Source of the DNA: Alphaproteobacteria bacterium
GTDB lineage: Bacteria > Pseudomonadota > Alphaproteobacteria > UBA7887
Direction of reading: 5' to 3'
Length of the DNA: 7,960 nucleotides
Assembly (NCBI GenBank): GCA_028289725.1
Contig: JANQOH010000262.1
Location: forward strand, 1 to 7,960
Below the pieces are notes generated by a model that had not been told where the DNA came from, searched no databases, and saw only the letters and a list, made by a program, of their open reading frames with translations. The position numbers were made by a program, and so were the translations under genes. Positions 1-6,506 of this stretch are shown in pieces; within the stretch, counting starts at the first letter, position 1, and the number at the start of each line of letters is the position of its first letter.

Positions 1-21
1 GCCGCCCAGCGGATCAGGCAT
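1..21 (-). CDS. plsY: 5' end of a gene following pyrC, probably plsY (partial)
   Basis: On the minus strand an ATG lies 2 nt beyond the pyrC stop and stays open for seven codons (MPDPLGG) to the window edge. In many alphaproteobacteria the gene after pyrC is plsY, the membrane glycerol-3-phosphate acyltransferase, and its N-terminus often begins with a short MPDP-like stretch before the first membrane helix. Tight spacing fits translational coupling to pyrC. Seven residues cannot prove the identity. The call is inference from gene order and start-codon placement; only the ATG and open frame are seen. Confidence 0.35.
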
Positions 22-23
22 TG

Positions 24-1340
24 TCAGCCCTCTGCCTCAATATCGAACACGGTTTCACCGGCGACCACGGTCTGGATCGCCCGGCCTTGAACGGGTCGAT
101 TATCGTAGGGCGCGTTCTTCGATTTCGAGCGCAGCTTGTCGGGATCGATGGTCCAAGGTCGATCGAGATCAAAGATCACGAGGTCAGCGGGCGCGCCGGC
201 TTTGAGCCGCCCTTGTTCCAAACCGAGTAGGTTCGCGGGTGTCGCGGTCATCGCGCCGAGTGCGTCGAGCAATCCGAGATGACTGTTGTGTACGAGTTCG
301 AGCGCCAACGGCAGCATGGTCTCGAGACCAATGATGCCGAACGCAGCTTGAGCAAATGTCGTCCGCTTCGAATCCTGGTCGTGCGGCGCGTGGTCGCTGA
401 CAATGGCATCGATCGTGCCGTCGGCGAGCCCTGCGACGATTGCCGTCCTATCGTCTTCGCCGCGTAGTGGCGGTCGGACTTTGGCAAAGGTCCGGTAGTC
501 GTCGACGGCGTTCTCATTCAACGCGAAATAGTGGGGCGCGGTGGCGCAGGTGATTGGCAGCCCGCGGGCCTTGGCGCGGCGTACGGCGTCGACCGCCGCC
601 GCGGTGGAGAGATGCGCCACGTGGTAGGGGGCGCCCGAGCGTGCGACCAGATGTAGGTCGCGCTCAATCATCATCACTTCCGCTTCGCCCGCCATGCCGG
701 TCAGGCCAAGACGCGCGGCAAGTTCGCCGTCATTCATCAGGCCGTCGCGCGTCAAGTTGTGGTCTTCGGGATGTTGCATAATCCGCAAACCGTGCGGCTT
801 TGAGTAGGTGAGGGCCCGCAACATGACCCGGCTGTCGGTCACGGCGCGGTCCGCATCGCTGAAACCGACCGCGCCGGCCTCGGCGAGCAGACCTATCTCG
901 GTTAGTTCTTTCCCTGCCAGTCCGCGCGTAATGGCGGCGATCGGATAAATCTTGACGAGGCTCGTCTCGCGCGCGCGTCGGGCGATGAACTCGATCAGTG
1001 CGATTTGGTCGATCACCGGGTCGGTGTTAGGCATGCACGCGATGCTGGTCACGCCGCCGGCCGCGGCGGCCCGGCTTGCGGTGGCCAACGTTTCCTTGTG
1101 TTCGGCGCCCGGTTCACGCAAGTGGGCGCGCATATCCACAAGACCGGGCGCCAAACAATGGCCGCCGCAGTCCACGACTTCGACACCCTTCGGCACGCCG
1201 TCCGCGAATAGGTTCGGTCCAAGATCAGCAATCCGGCGACCATCGGTCAGGAGCGCGCCGTTTGCGTCGAGGCCAGTATCGGGATCGAGCAACCGCGCGT
1301 TGATATAGGCGACGCGGCCGGGACGGTCGGTGCCCGGCAC
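24..1340 (-). CDS. pyrC: Dihydroorotase-family protein PyrC (class I type, one metal ligand substituted)
   Basis: Amidohydrolase-fold protein of 438 residues from the GTG at 1340, the usual length for class I dihydroorotase. That enzyme interconverts carbamoyl-aspartate and dihydroorotate in pyrimidine synthesis. Numbering from the GTG, the family landmarks are GLVDMRAHLREPG (66-78), MPNT (103-106), Asp162, His190, His243 and the SDHAPH motif (Asp316, His320). The first His of the metal-binding HxH is Arg71 (codon CGC at 1130-1128), while His73 and substrate-binding Arg75 remain. The frame is open to an ATG at 1382, but that start would overlap pyrB by 40 nt and add an Arg-rich tail unlike the family. 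The GTG, 2 nt after the pyrB stop, is preferred; a TTG at 1346 is also possible. The Arg substitution raises the option that it is a poorly active or structural PyrC' partner of PyrB, as known in Pseudomonas. Family call is firm; catalytic status is open. Confidence 0.93.
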   Translation of the reverse strand: MPGTDRPGRVAYINARLLDPDTGLDANGALLTDGRRIADLGPNLFADGVPKGVEVVDCGGHCLAPGLVDMRAHLREPGAEHKETLATASRAAAAGGVTSIACMPNTDPVIDQIALIEFIARRARETSLVKIYPIAAITRGLAGKELTEIGLLAEAGAVGFSDADRAVTDSRVMLRALTYSKPHGLRIMQHPEDHNLTRDGLMNDGELAARLGLTGMAGEAEVMMIERDLHLVARSGAPYHVAHLSTAAAVDAVRRAKARGLPITCATAPHYFALNENAVDDYRTFAKVRPPLRGEDDRTAIVAGLADGTIDAIVSDHAPHDQDSKRTTFAQAAFGIIGLETMLPLALELVHNSHLGLLDALGAMTATPANLLGLEQGRLKAGAPADLVIFDLDRPWTIDPDKLRSKSKNAPYDNRPVQGRAIQTVVAGETVFDIEAEG

Positions 1341-1342
1341 GA

Positions 1343-2296
1343 TCAACCGGCCCCGTTGTGCGCGGCGAGGGCGTCGAGGCACGCCATGCGCACCGCCACA
1401 CCCAGCTCGACTTGGTCGAGGATTACGCTGCGCGTGAGGTCGTCCGCCAATTCGCTATCGATTTCGATGCCCCGGTTCATCGGCCCCGGATGCATCACCA
1501 ACGCGTCCGGTTTGGCGCACGCAAGCTTTTCTGCGTCGAGGCCCCAGAAATGGAAATATTCGCGCGTCGACGGCACGTAAGACCCCTGCATGCGCTCGGT
1601 TTGCAATCGCAACATCATGACGATGTCGCACCCTTCGAGGCCCGCGCGCATATCGTGAAAAATCTCGACGCCGAAGCGCTCGGCGGCGGTCGGCAACAAT
1701 GTCGGCGGGGCGATGATTCGAACCCGCGCACCCATCGCATCGAGCAAGTACATGTTCGAGCGGGCGACGCGGCTGTGGCGCACGTCGCCGCACAACGCCA
1801 CGGTCAAACCTTGGAGCTTTCCGCGGCGGCGGCGAATTGTCAGCGCGTCTAATAGCGCCTGGGTCGGGTGCTCGTGGCTGCCGTCGCCGGCGTTGATGAC
1901 CGCGCAGTTCACTTTTTCGGCGAGCAGATTCACCGCACCCGAATCCGAATGACGGACCACCAGCACATCGGGATGCATGGCGTTCAAGGTCATCGCCGTA
2001 TCGATCAGCGTTTCGCCCTTTTTGATCGAGCTCGACCCAACCGACATGTTGATGACATCCGCGCCCAGACGTTTTCCAGCCAGCTCGAAGGAAGTGCGCG
2101 TTCGGGTCGAGTTTTCGAAGAAAAGATTGATCAGGGTGCGGCCGTGAAGCAGCGATTGCTTTTTGTCGGCCTCGCGGTTGAGGTCGACATAACCGTCCGA
2201 CAAATCGAGGAGGAATCCGATCTCTTCCGCGCTCATGCCGGCGATGCCCAGCAGATGGCGACGCGAAAATTCGCGGTTGGACCCGGTGCTTGTCAT
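1343..2296 (-). CDS. pyrB: Aspartate carbamoyltransferase catalytic subunit
   Basis: Condenses carbamoyl phosphate with aspartate to carbamoyl-aspartate, the committed step of pyrimidine synthesis, in the cytoplasm. From the ATG at 2296 the protein is 317 residues, normal for the family. It carries the carbamoyl-phosphate loop STRTRTSFE (63-71), a Lys pair (92-93) in the loop reaching into the neighbouring subunit, HPTQALLD (143-150), GDVRHSRVARS (170-180), the LRLQTERMQ segment (229-237) and HPGPMNRG (269-276). The frame is open to 2335, but the ATG at 2296 has AAGGA seven bases upstream (2308-2304) and gives a family-like N-terminus, so it is chosen. The stop lies 2 nt before the pyrC start, so the two are co-translated. 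No pyrI regulatory subunit gene is adjacent. All key motifs look intact. Confidence 0.97.
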   Translation of the reverse strand: MTSTGSNREFSRRHLLGIAGMSAEEIGFLLDLSDGYVDLNREADKKQSLLHGRTLINLFFENSTRTRTSFELAGKRLGADVINMSVGSSSIKKGETLIDTAMTLNAMHPDVLVVRHSDSGAVNLLAEKVNCAVINAGDGSHEHPTQALLDALTIRRRRGKLQGLTVALCGDVRHSRVARSNMYLLDAMGARVRIIAPPTLLPTAAERFGVEIFHDMRAGLEGCDIVMMLRLQTERMQGSYVPSTREYFHFWGLDAEKLACAKPDALVMHPGPMNRGIEIDSELADDLTRSVILDQVELGVAVRMACLDALAAHNGAG

Positions 2297-2303
2297 TAAA
2301 GCG

Positions 2304-2308
2304 TCCTT
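2304..2308 (-). promoter_or_regulatory. Ribosome binding site deciding the pyrB start
   Basis: AAGGA on the minus strand, seven bases before the ATG at 2296. It supports this internal ATG over the longer open frame that begins at 2335. Confidence 0.6.
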
Positions 2309-2403
2309 ATACGCGCGGACCGGCTGCGGCCGCAAGGCGACTTATCGAATGAATGCGAACCGTGCCGGAAGCGTAATGACCGAGGCAAGTGTCGGGAGGG
2401 CAA

Positions 2404-2871
2404 TCATACTTCGCGTGTCAGCGCGTCGAGCGCCCCTTGAAGGATGAAACCGGCGGCGGCCTGATCGACGATTTCGGCGCGGCGCTTGCGCGACAAATCC
2501 GCGTCGATCATCGCACGGGTCACGGCGCTGGTGGACAGGCGTTCGTCCCACAGCAAGATCGGCAGGTCGATTTTTTTGATTAAGTTGCCGGCGAACGCGC
2601 GCGTCGATTGGGCGCGCGGACCCTCGGTTCCGTTCATGTTGATTGGCAATCCGACGACAATGCCGACGACGCCTTGTTCCGCGCAAAGGGCGGCTAGAAT
2701 TTCTGAATCTTGAGTGAATTTGCTGCGCTTGAGGGTTTGCATCGGCGTGGCAATGGCGCGGCCAATATCCGAGAGGGCGAGCCCAATCGTCTTCGTACCG
2801 AGATCGATCCCAAGCAGGCGGCCGTCTCGCGCGAGCGCCGCCGCGAGTTCCGCAGCATTGTCCGTGATCAT
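2404..2871 (-). CDS. ruvX: RuvX/YqgF family RNase H-fold nuclease (putative pre-16S rRNA nuclease / Holliday junction resolvase)
   Basis: YqgF-family protein of 155 residues from the ATG at 2871. The family has an RNase H-like fold and has been linked to 16S rRNA 5'-end maturation and to Holliday junction cleavage. Visible motifs are GIDLGTKTIGLALSD (21-35, metal-binding Asp23), VVGLPINMNGTEGPRAQ (72-88), WDERLST (108-114, acidic Glu110) and the C-terminal IVDQAAAGFILQ (134-145, Asp136). The three acidic positions expected for metal catalysis are therefore present. Two in-frame codons upstream (TTG 2877, GTG 2874) are alternative starts; none has a strong ribosome-binding site, and ATG is preferred. 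It lies upstream of pyrB in the same direction with a 107-nt gap, so it may be in the same transcript, but pyrB has room for its own promoter. Confidence 0.93.
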   Translation of the reverse strand: MITDNAAELAAALARDGRLLGIDLGTKTIGLALSDIGRAIATPMQTLKRSKFTQDSEILAALCAEQGVVGIVVGLPINMNGTEGPRAQSTRAFAGNLIKKIDLPILLWDERLSTSAVTRAMIDADLSRKRRAEIVDQAAAGFILQGALDALTREV

Positions 2872-2963
2872 CACCAAGTTATGACATGTCGGGACCGTGC
2901 ATGTCTGCTAGACGCCGAGAGAGAACGGGGGGCGGAGGCGAGCCAGTAGTTCGACACCTATAC

Positions 2964-3014
2964 AAGGGCCCAACATATCAAAATCAACCCGAATATGTTA
3001 AAGGTCAAGCCCTT
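2964..3014. repeat. Nested inverted repeat in the ruvX-cyclase intergenic region
   Basis: AAGGGC (2964-2969) and AACATAT (2972-2978) are mirrored by ATATGTT (2993-2999) and GCCCTT (3009-3014), so a 7-bp inverted repeat sits inside a 6-bp one. The 14-nt centre is AT-rich compared with the surroundings. It lies 48 to 98 nt before the cyclase start. It could be an operator for a dimeric regulator or a folded 5' leader. The symmetry is seen; the function is inference. Confidence 0.4.
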
Positions 3015-3034
3015 AAAGGGGGCAATGTAAGCCA

Positions 3035-3055
3035 CCCGTTTTTGATTACGGGAGG
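3035..3055 (+). promoter_or_regulatory. Strong ribosome binding site of the cyclase gene, partly within a small hairpin
   Basis: GGAGG (3051-3055) lies seven bases before the ATG at 3063, the best ribosome-binding site on the plus strand of the window. It fixes the start even though the frame is open back to about 2886. Just upstream, CCCGT (3035-3039) can pair with ACGGG (3048-3052) across an 8-nt loop, overlapping the first bases of the site. Such a short stem might modestly tune initiation; this is inference. Confidence 0.55.
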
Positions 3056-3062
3056 AATCAAA

Positions 3063-4130
3063 ATGTGGATACGTCAATTGTTAACCAGTGGCATTGCGCT
3101 TGCGGCCGCGTTGTCTCTGGCCGCCACGGCCAACGCGCAAGTCAGCGACAAGCCGTTGGACGAAAACTGGGCGCCGACAGAATGGGGCGCGGACGATAAA
3201 GTTGGCGCGCCGAACCGCACGACGCCCGCGATCGTGATGAAAGCGATCGGTCTCGTGAAGGAAGGCAAAACCGCGACACTCGGTAAACTCTATCAGTCCG
3301 AAGTGCCGCTGTTTGGCCCACGCACCTATCAAATGACCATCCCCGGGACGCCGACGGGCGGCCCGTTCGGCAAGAACGCGTTGGTCTATCACGACGAAAT
3401 GCTCACCACCGAAATTGGTCAAGTCTCGACACAGTTCGATGGCCCGGGCCATATCGGCGTGCAAACCTCGCAGGGTGCTTTTTTCTACAATGGCCGCAAT
3501 CCTGACGAGACCTATGAGCGAGGCGCGGGTGGCCGCGTGGTCGGCATGGGCGACCTTGGGGTCGAGTTCGTGGCCGAAAAGGGCTTTGTATGCCGGGGAA
3601 TCTTGCTCAACGCGCCGGCTTACAAAGGCATGAACCCGCTGCCGATCCCGTCCGAACTGGGCAGCCCCGGTGTCGTTACGGCTGACGACGTTAAGGGCAT
3701 GGTCGAAGCGCAAGGTCTCGACCCAATCGGCGAGGGCGACTGCGTGTTCCTGTACACGGGTCATGGCGACCTGTGGGCCAATTCGAAGTGGCCGTCCATG
3801 AGTACCGAAGAGCGGGCCGCTGCGCGCGCAACCTTCACCTCCGGTGAGCCCGGCTTTGGCATTAGTGCCTGCGAATATATGGCCGAGCAAAGAATCATTC
3901 TGACTGGCGGCGATACGTCGGCGAATGATGCACAGCCTGTCGGCGAGGCGGAAGGCTTTGCCGTGCCGTGCCATACGGAGCTGCAAACCCGCCGCGGCAT
4001 CTGGAACATCGAGAATCTCGACTTCGCACCGCTGCTCGAAGCCGGTGTTTACGAGTTCCTGTTCGTTTGGGCGCCTTTGAAACTGGTCGGTGCGACTGGT
4101 TCTCCGGGCAACCCGGTGGCGCTGTGGTAG
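3063..4130 (+). CDS. Secreted cyclase-family (kynurenine formamidase-like) hydrolase
   Basis: Exported protein of 355 residues. Residues 1-25 form a Sec signal peptide: MWIRQ, a hydrophobic stretch at 7-21, and cleavage expected after ANA at 23-25. The rest resembles the metal-dependent cyclase family (Pfam Cyclase, PF04199), which includes kynurenine formamidase and various amide or ester hydrolases. Landmarks are STQFDGPGH (122-130), CRGILLNAP (177-185), DCVFLYTGHGD (226-236), the PGFGISACEYMAEQ segment (263-276) leading to GGDTSAND (282-289), and HTELQTRRGIWNIENLD (304-320). In the classical motif HGTHxDxPxH the second His falls at Gln124 here, while Asp126 and His130 are kept. Earlier in-frame codons back to 2886 are rejected because they bury the signal peptide. 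The substrate cannot be read from sequence, and no tryptophan-catabolism neighbours are present. Confidence 0.88.
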   Translation: MWIRQLLTSGIALAAALSLAATANAQVSDKPLDENWAPTEWGADDKVGAPNRTTPAIVMKAIGLVKEGKTATLGKLYQSEVPLFGPRTYQMTIPGTPTGGPFGKNALVYHDEMLTTEIGQVSTQFDGPGHIGVQTSQGAFFYNGRNPDETYERGAGGRVVGMGDLGVEFVAEKGFVCRGILLNAPAYKGMNPLPIPSELGSPGVVTADDVKGMVEAQGLDPIGEGDCVFLYTGHGDLWANSKWPSMSTEERAAARATFTSGEPGFGISACEYMAEQRIILTGGDTSANDAQPVGEAEGFAVPCHTELQTRRGIWNIENLDFAPLLEAGVYEFLFVWAPLKLVGATGSPGNPVALW

Positions 4131-4157
4131 TCGGTTAGGCAACCACTTTTTTGGATT

Positions 4158-4202
4158 GCGAGACGGCCGTTCGACGGGGCGGCCGTCTCGCGCCAACTTT
4201 TT
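4158..4202 (+). terminator. Rho-independent terminator after the cyclase gene
   Basis: GCGAGACGGCCG (4158-4169) pairs perfectly with CGGCCGTCTCGC (4180-4191) around a 10-nt loop, giving a 12-bp GC-rich stem. T5 (4198-4202) begins six bases after the stem, a little late for an ideal terminator. It sits 28 nt after the cyclase stop and only 9 nt before the next start codon, so read-through or a start inside the hairpin region may feed the downstream genes. Confidence 0.65.
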
Positions 4203-4210
4203 GTATTGCC

Positions 4211-4513
4211 ATGAGATATCTACCAATATTTTTGATCGTACCGATTTTTCTTGGGTCGAATCCGGCGGATGCGCTGGACATTGTGAACGATCACGACGAG
4301 GCGGCGAAGATCGTCATTGAACGGTGGGTTCAATTCGTCGGTCCGCGCAAGGAAGCGCGCTTTCGGCCGTTCGAAAGCCCGACGCGCATCAAAATCGAGC
4401 TGAAACATGTGCGCCTCGAATGCCACGCTGAGGCGGAGGATCGGGTCAGGCTCGCCAACAATAACTGCTATGTGAATGATGAATTGGCCGGTGAAGGCCA
4501 GTTTAGGATGTAG
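4211..4513 (+). CDS. Small exported protein of unknown function
   Basis: A 100-residue protein I do not recognise. Residues 1-21 look like a signal peptide: MRY, then a hydrophobic run LPIFLIVPIFLG at 4-15, and cleavage plausible after ADA at 19-21. The mature part is about 79 residues, charged, with two cysteines (Cys71, Cys86) that could form a disulfide in the periplasm. The frame is open back to 4151, but that would run through the terminator hairpin and put a polar tail before the signal peptide. No good ribosome-binding site precedes the ATG, so expression is less certain. The gene ends 6 nt before the DUF3299 gene, also exported, suggesting one transcript and perhaps a shared envelope role. 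Possible orphan family. Confidence 0.6.
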   Translation: MRYLPIFLIVPIFLGSNPADALDIVNDHDEAAKIVIERWVQFVGPRKEARFRPFESPTRIKIELKHVRLECHAEAEDRVRLANNNCYVNDELAGEGQFRM

Positions 4514-4519
4514 CCAGAC

Positions 4520-5014
4520 ATGCGCCGCGTTCTAACGACATTCTCGATCTTGGCGTGCCTCGGTTTGTCGTCCGTCGCAAGTGCGATTGAGTTCCAGACA
4601 GAATACAACGCGCCGCCGACCGAAACCTTGTTTCCGTTACCCGAAGTGGAGGGCGCGGTGCCCTGGGAACTGCTGCTCGATGTCGAGTTGGTCTACGAGG
4701 GCATCGATTTGGTGCCCGAATACAGCAAAGCGGCTTGGGATCTAAACGGCGAACAGGTCAAGATCGTCGGGTTTCTCCTGCCGTTGGCCGCGGACCAAAA
4801 GCGTGGCCTGCTCAGCATGATTTCGCCGGATTGCCCGTTTTGTCTTCCCGGCGGACCGCAGACTTTCGTGGAGTTGATCGCACCCGATCCGCTCGAGTGG
4901 ACGAGCGAAGCAGTCGTCGTCATCGGGACCTTTGAACTTCTCGAAGATTCCTTGTCCGGTTTCTACTACCGCATGAAAGACGTGAAGCTGGTCGATACGT
5001 CGTCCATGTCGTAG
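4520..5014 (+). CDS. Exported DUF3299 domain protein with CPFC motif
   Basis: A 164-residue protein. Residues 1-22 form a signal peptide with cleavage expected after ASA (20-22). The mature part matches the DUF3299 pattern: VPWELLLDVELVYEG (47-61), then LNGEQVKIVGFLLPL (75-89), SPDCPFCLPGGPQ (102-114) and a C-terminal strand region with GFYYRMKDVKLVD (147-159). DUF3299 has no settled function. Cys105 and Cys108 form a CxxC pair, which in a periplasmic protein may be redox-active or bind a metal; that is inference. The preceding small exported gene ends only 6 nt upstream, so the two are probably co-transcribed. No ABC-transporter genes, sometimes seen near this family, are visible here. Confidence 0.85.
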   Translation: MRRVLTTFSILACLGLSSVASAIEFQTEYNAPPTETLFPLPEVEGAVPWELLLDVELVYEGIDLVPEYSKAAWDLNGEQVKIVGFLLPLAADQKRGLLSMISPDCPFCLPGGPQTFVELIAPDPLEWTSEAVVVIGTFELLEDSLSGFYYRMKDVKLVDTSSMS

Positions 5015-5131
5015 CGGGGGCGTTGCAACTGCGACACATTCGAAGGCTGATATGTTCGTCGCAATCAGGTTCGCCCGTGCGTCTGCGCGTGAAGTGTATA
5101 CGGTTGCACCATCTGCTTGGTCACACGCCCC

Positions 5132-5136
5132 AGGAG
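5132..5136 (+). promoter_or_regulatory. Ribosome binding site deciding the DUF1761 start
   Basis: AGGAG sits seven bases before the ATG at 5144. It selects this ATG (or the next codon, ATG 5147) over a TTG at 5117 in the same frame. Confidence 0.55.
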
Positions 5137-5143
5137 CGAAGCG

Positions 5144-5551
5144 ATGATGTTTTCGGGAACCAGTTATTTGGCCGTTCTGGTCGCGGCGGTGGCGGGGTTC
5201 GCGTTCGGTTCGGTTTGGTACATGGCTCTGGGCAAGCGGTGGGTCGCCGCGCTCGGCATGACCGAACGGCCGAAGCCAACACCGCTTCCCTTCATCGCGG
5301 CGTTCGTCTGCCAGCTTGTCATGGCGTGGATGCTCGCGGGCTTGGTCGGCCACTTGGGCGAAGTCACGGTCGGGCGCGCCATGTTCAGTGGGGCGCTGGT
5401 CTGGTTCGGCTTTGTGTTGACCACCATGATCGTCAATCACCGCTTTCAGTCGGCGCGCTGGTCGCTGACCGTGATCGATGCCGGGCACTGGCTCGGTGTG
5501 CTGTTGGTCATGGGCTTGGTGATCGGCTTGTTCGGGGTGCAGCCGGTATAG
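5144..5551 (+). CDS. DUF1761 family four-helix membrane protein
   Basis: A 135-residue integral membrane protein. Four hydrophobic segments are visible at about 7-27, 50-69, 80-97 and 112-132, which is the size and layout of DUF1761 proteins. The first helix holds the family-like GFAFGSVWYMALGKRWVAALG (18-38), with the small-residue/Trp-Tyr pattern after helix 1. The function of the family is unknown; it acts in the inner membrane by topology. The ATG at 5144 follows AGGAG. It is 129 nt after the DUF3299 stop, so it may have its own promoter, though none is clear. It converges with the DUF427 gene, with 16 nt between the stops and no obvious shared terminator. Confidence 0.82.
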   Translation: MMFSGTSYLAVLVAAVAGFAFGSVWYMALGKRWVAALGMTERPKPTPLPFIAAFVCQLVMAWMLAGLVGHLGEVTVGRAMFSGALVWFGFVLTTMIVNHRFQSARWSLTVIDAGHWLGVLLVMGLVIGLFGVQPV

Positions 5552-5567
5552 GTCCGAATTACCGTCG

Positions 5568-6383
5568 TTAATTTTCCGACCACTTGGTGCGTGGTTTCGA
5601 CACCTCTTTGCCGTCCACGAAAATCGCGTCGACCCGCTCGTTGTAAAAGCACAAATAGTCTTTGATGCGCGGGCACTCGGCGATGGGCTCCGGATAGTAC
5701 CAGACGGCGTCTTCGAAGGTTTTATCGCCAATCTTTATCGCGTGGTAATGCGCCGTGCCCTTGTAGGGGCACTGCGATGTCGTTTCGCTCGGCAGGAATA
5801 AGTCTGTGCGGACGTCGGCGGCCGGAATGTAGTAACGCGTTGGCAGACCGGTTTCGAATAGGAAACGCGCGTTGGTCGTTTCCGCCACGGTCTCGCCCCC
5901 GAGCACAACTTTGACGGGCCGCCGGCTTTCGACGACATCGACGCGGCTATAGGGATCGCGAGCGTGGACGAAGATCTCTTCATCCTCTTCGTACCAATGG
6001 TCCATCTTGTTCCAATAAAAGGCCATGTGGTCTTTCAAGCCGCTCACGCCTCCAATCGGATCGAGATAGCTCCACACCGCATTTTCGGCGTTGCGGTCGC
6101 CGACCGTGACCGTCCAGTAGGATGCATCCCCTTTGTAGGGGCAATGCGAATGGTGATCCGTGGCCGTAAGATGGTCCATCCGGACATCCGTGCGCGGAAA
6201 ATAATAGACCGGCAGGTGGCGGGTTTCGAAAACGAGTTTCATGTCAGTGCTGTCCGCGATCGTCTCGCCATTAAAGACGGCGCGGACGCGACGGGGGCTT
6301 GGCTCAATATCGACCCGGTGGTTGGGGTCGGGTCCGGCATTCGGCATCTTGGCGAGCGCGGCGGTCGGTTTGATGGCCATCAT
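5568..6383 (-). CDS. Tandem DUF427 domain protein
   Basis: A 271-residue cytoplasmic protein (no signal peptide) made of two DUF427 domains, about 31-140 and 154-262. Each repeats the order: RxV(R/K)xVxxGETxA start, FET, (Y)Y(F/I)P, then CPYKG (81-85 and 205-209), a GD turn, AVW (102-104 and 226-228) and a final FY. The repeat is also seen at DNA level: an 11-bp identical stretch at 5761-5771 and 6133-6143 codes for part of CPYKG. DUF427 belongs to a beta-tent type fold and its role is not established. Two adjacent ATGs (6383, 6380) follow GGAG (6392-6389) with 5- and 8-nt spacing, so either may start; the frame is open to 6527 but that part looks non-coding. The gene is convergent with the DUF1761 gene and divergent from gatC. 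Confidence 0.87.
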   Translation of the reverse strand: MMAIKPTAALAKMPNAGPDPNHRVDIEPSPRRVRAVFNGETIADSTDMKLVFETRHLPVYYFPRTDVRMDHLTATDHHSHCPYKGDASYWTVTVGDRNAENAVWSYLDPIGGVSGLKDHMAFYWNKMDHWYEEDEEIFVHARDPYSRVDVVESRRPVKVVLGGETVAETTNARFLFETGLPTRYYIPAADVRTDLFLPSETTSQCPYKGTAHYHAIKIGDKTFEDAVWYYPEPIAECPRIKDYLCFYNERVDAIFVDGKEVSKPRTKWSEN

Positions 6384-6476
6384 TAAGTCTCCATCGGCGT
6401 GTCGGTATGGGGTCTTGGATAAGTCTACGCCCTTGCGGCGTCGCTCGAAATCGGCATCGGATACGGCGACGCGTGC

Positions 6477-6506
6477 TTGCCCGCCCGCCGGGCCCGATGA
6501 TAGGGT
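6477..6506 (+). promoter_or_regulatory. Possible sigma70-type promoter for gatCA
   Basis: TTGCCC (6477-6482) and TAGGGT (6501-6506) are 18 nt apart, about 66 nt before the gatC ATG, in the 188-nt divergent gap between the DUF427 gene and gatC. The -35 box is good, the -10 box keeps only the T-A-n-n-n-T frame. The spacer includes a short palindrome GCCCGCCGGGC (6483-6493). This is a weak by-eye match. Confidence 0.25.

Noticed and set aside
1341..1382. Longer PyrC start at the ATG at 1382
   Set aside because: It would overlap pyrB by 40 nt and add an Arg-rich tail not typical of the family; GTG 1340 directly after the pyrB stop fits better.
2325..2334. 10-bp palindrome TGCGGCCGCA upstream of pyrB
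   Set aside because: Short GC palindromes are expected by chance in this composition, and no T-tract or attenuator-like alternative stem was seen.
2886..3062. N-terminal extension of the cyclase reading frame
   Set aside because: The signal peptide and strong ribosome-binding site place the start at 3063; the extension is low-complexity, polar and runs through the inverted repeat.
3081..4226. Long minus-strand open frame of 381 codons opposite the cyclase gene
   Set aside because: It mirrors the coding strand of a well-supported gene, is Arg-rich with no recognisable motif, and such shadows are common in GC-rich DNA.
4742..5731. Minus-strand open frame of 329 codons across the DUF3299, DUF1761 and DUF427 genes
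   Set aside because: It crosses three supported genes and an intergenic gap, has no family motif and no ribosome-binding site, so it is a GC-driven shadow.
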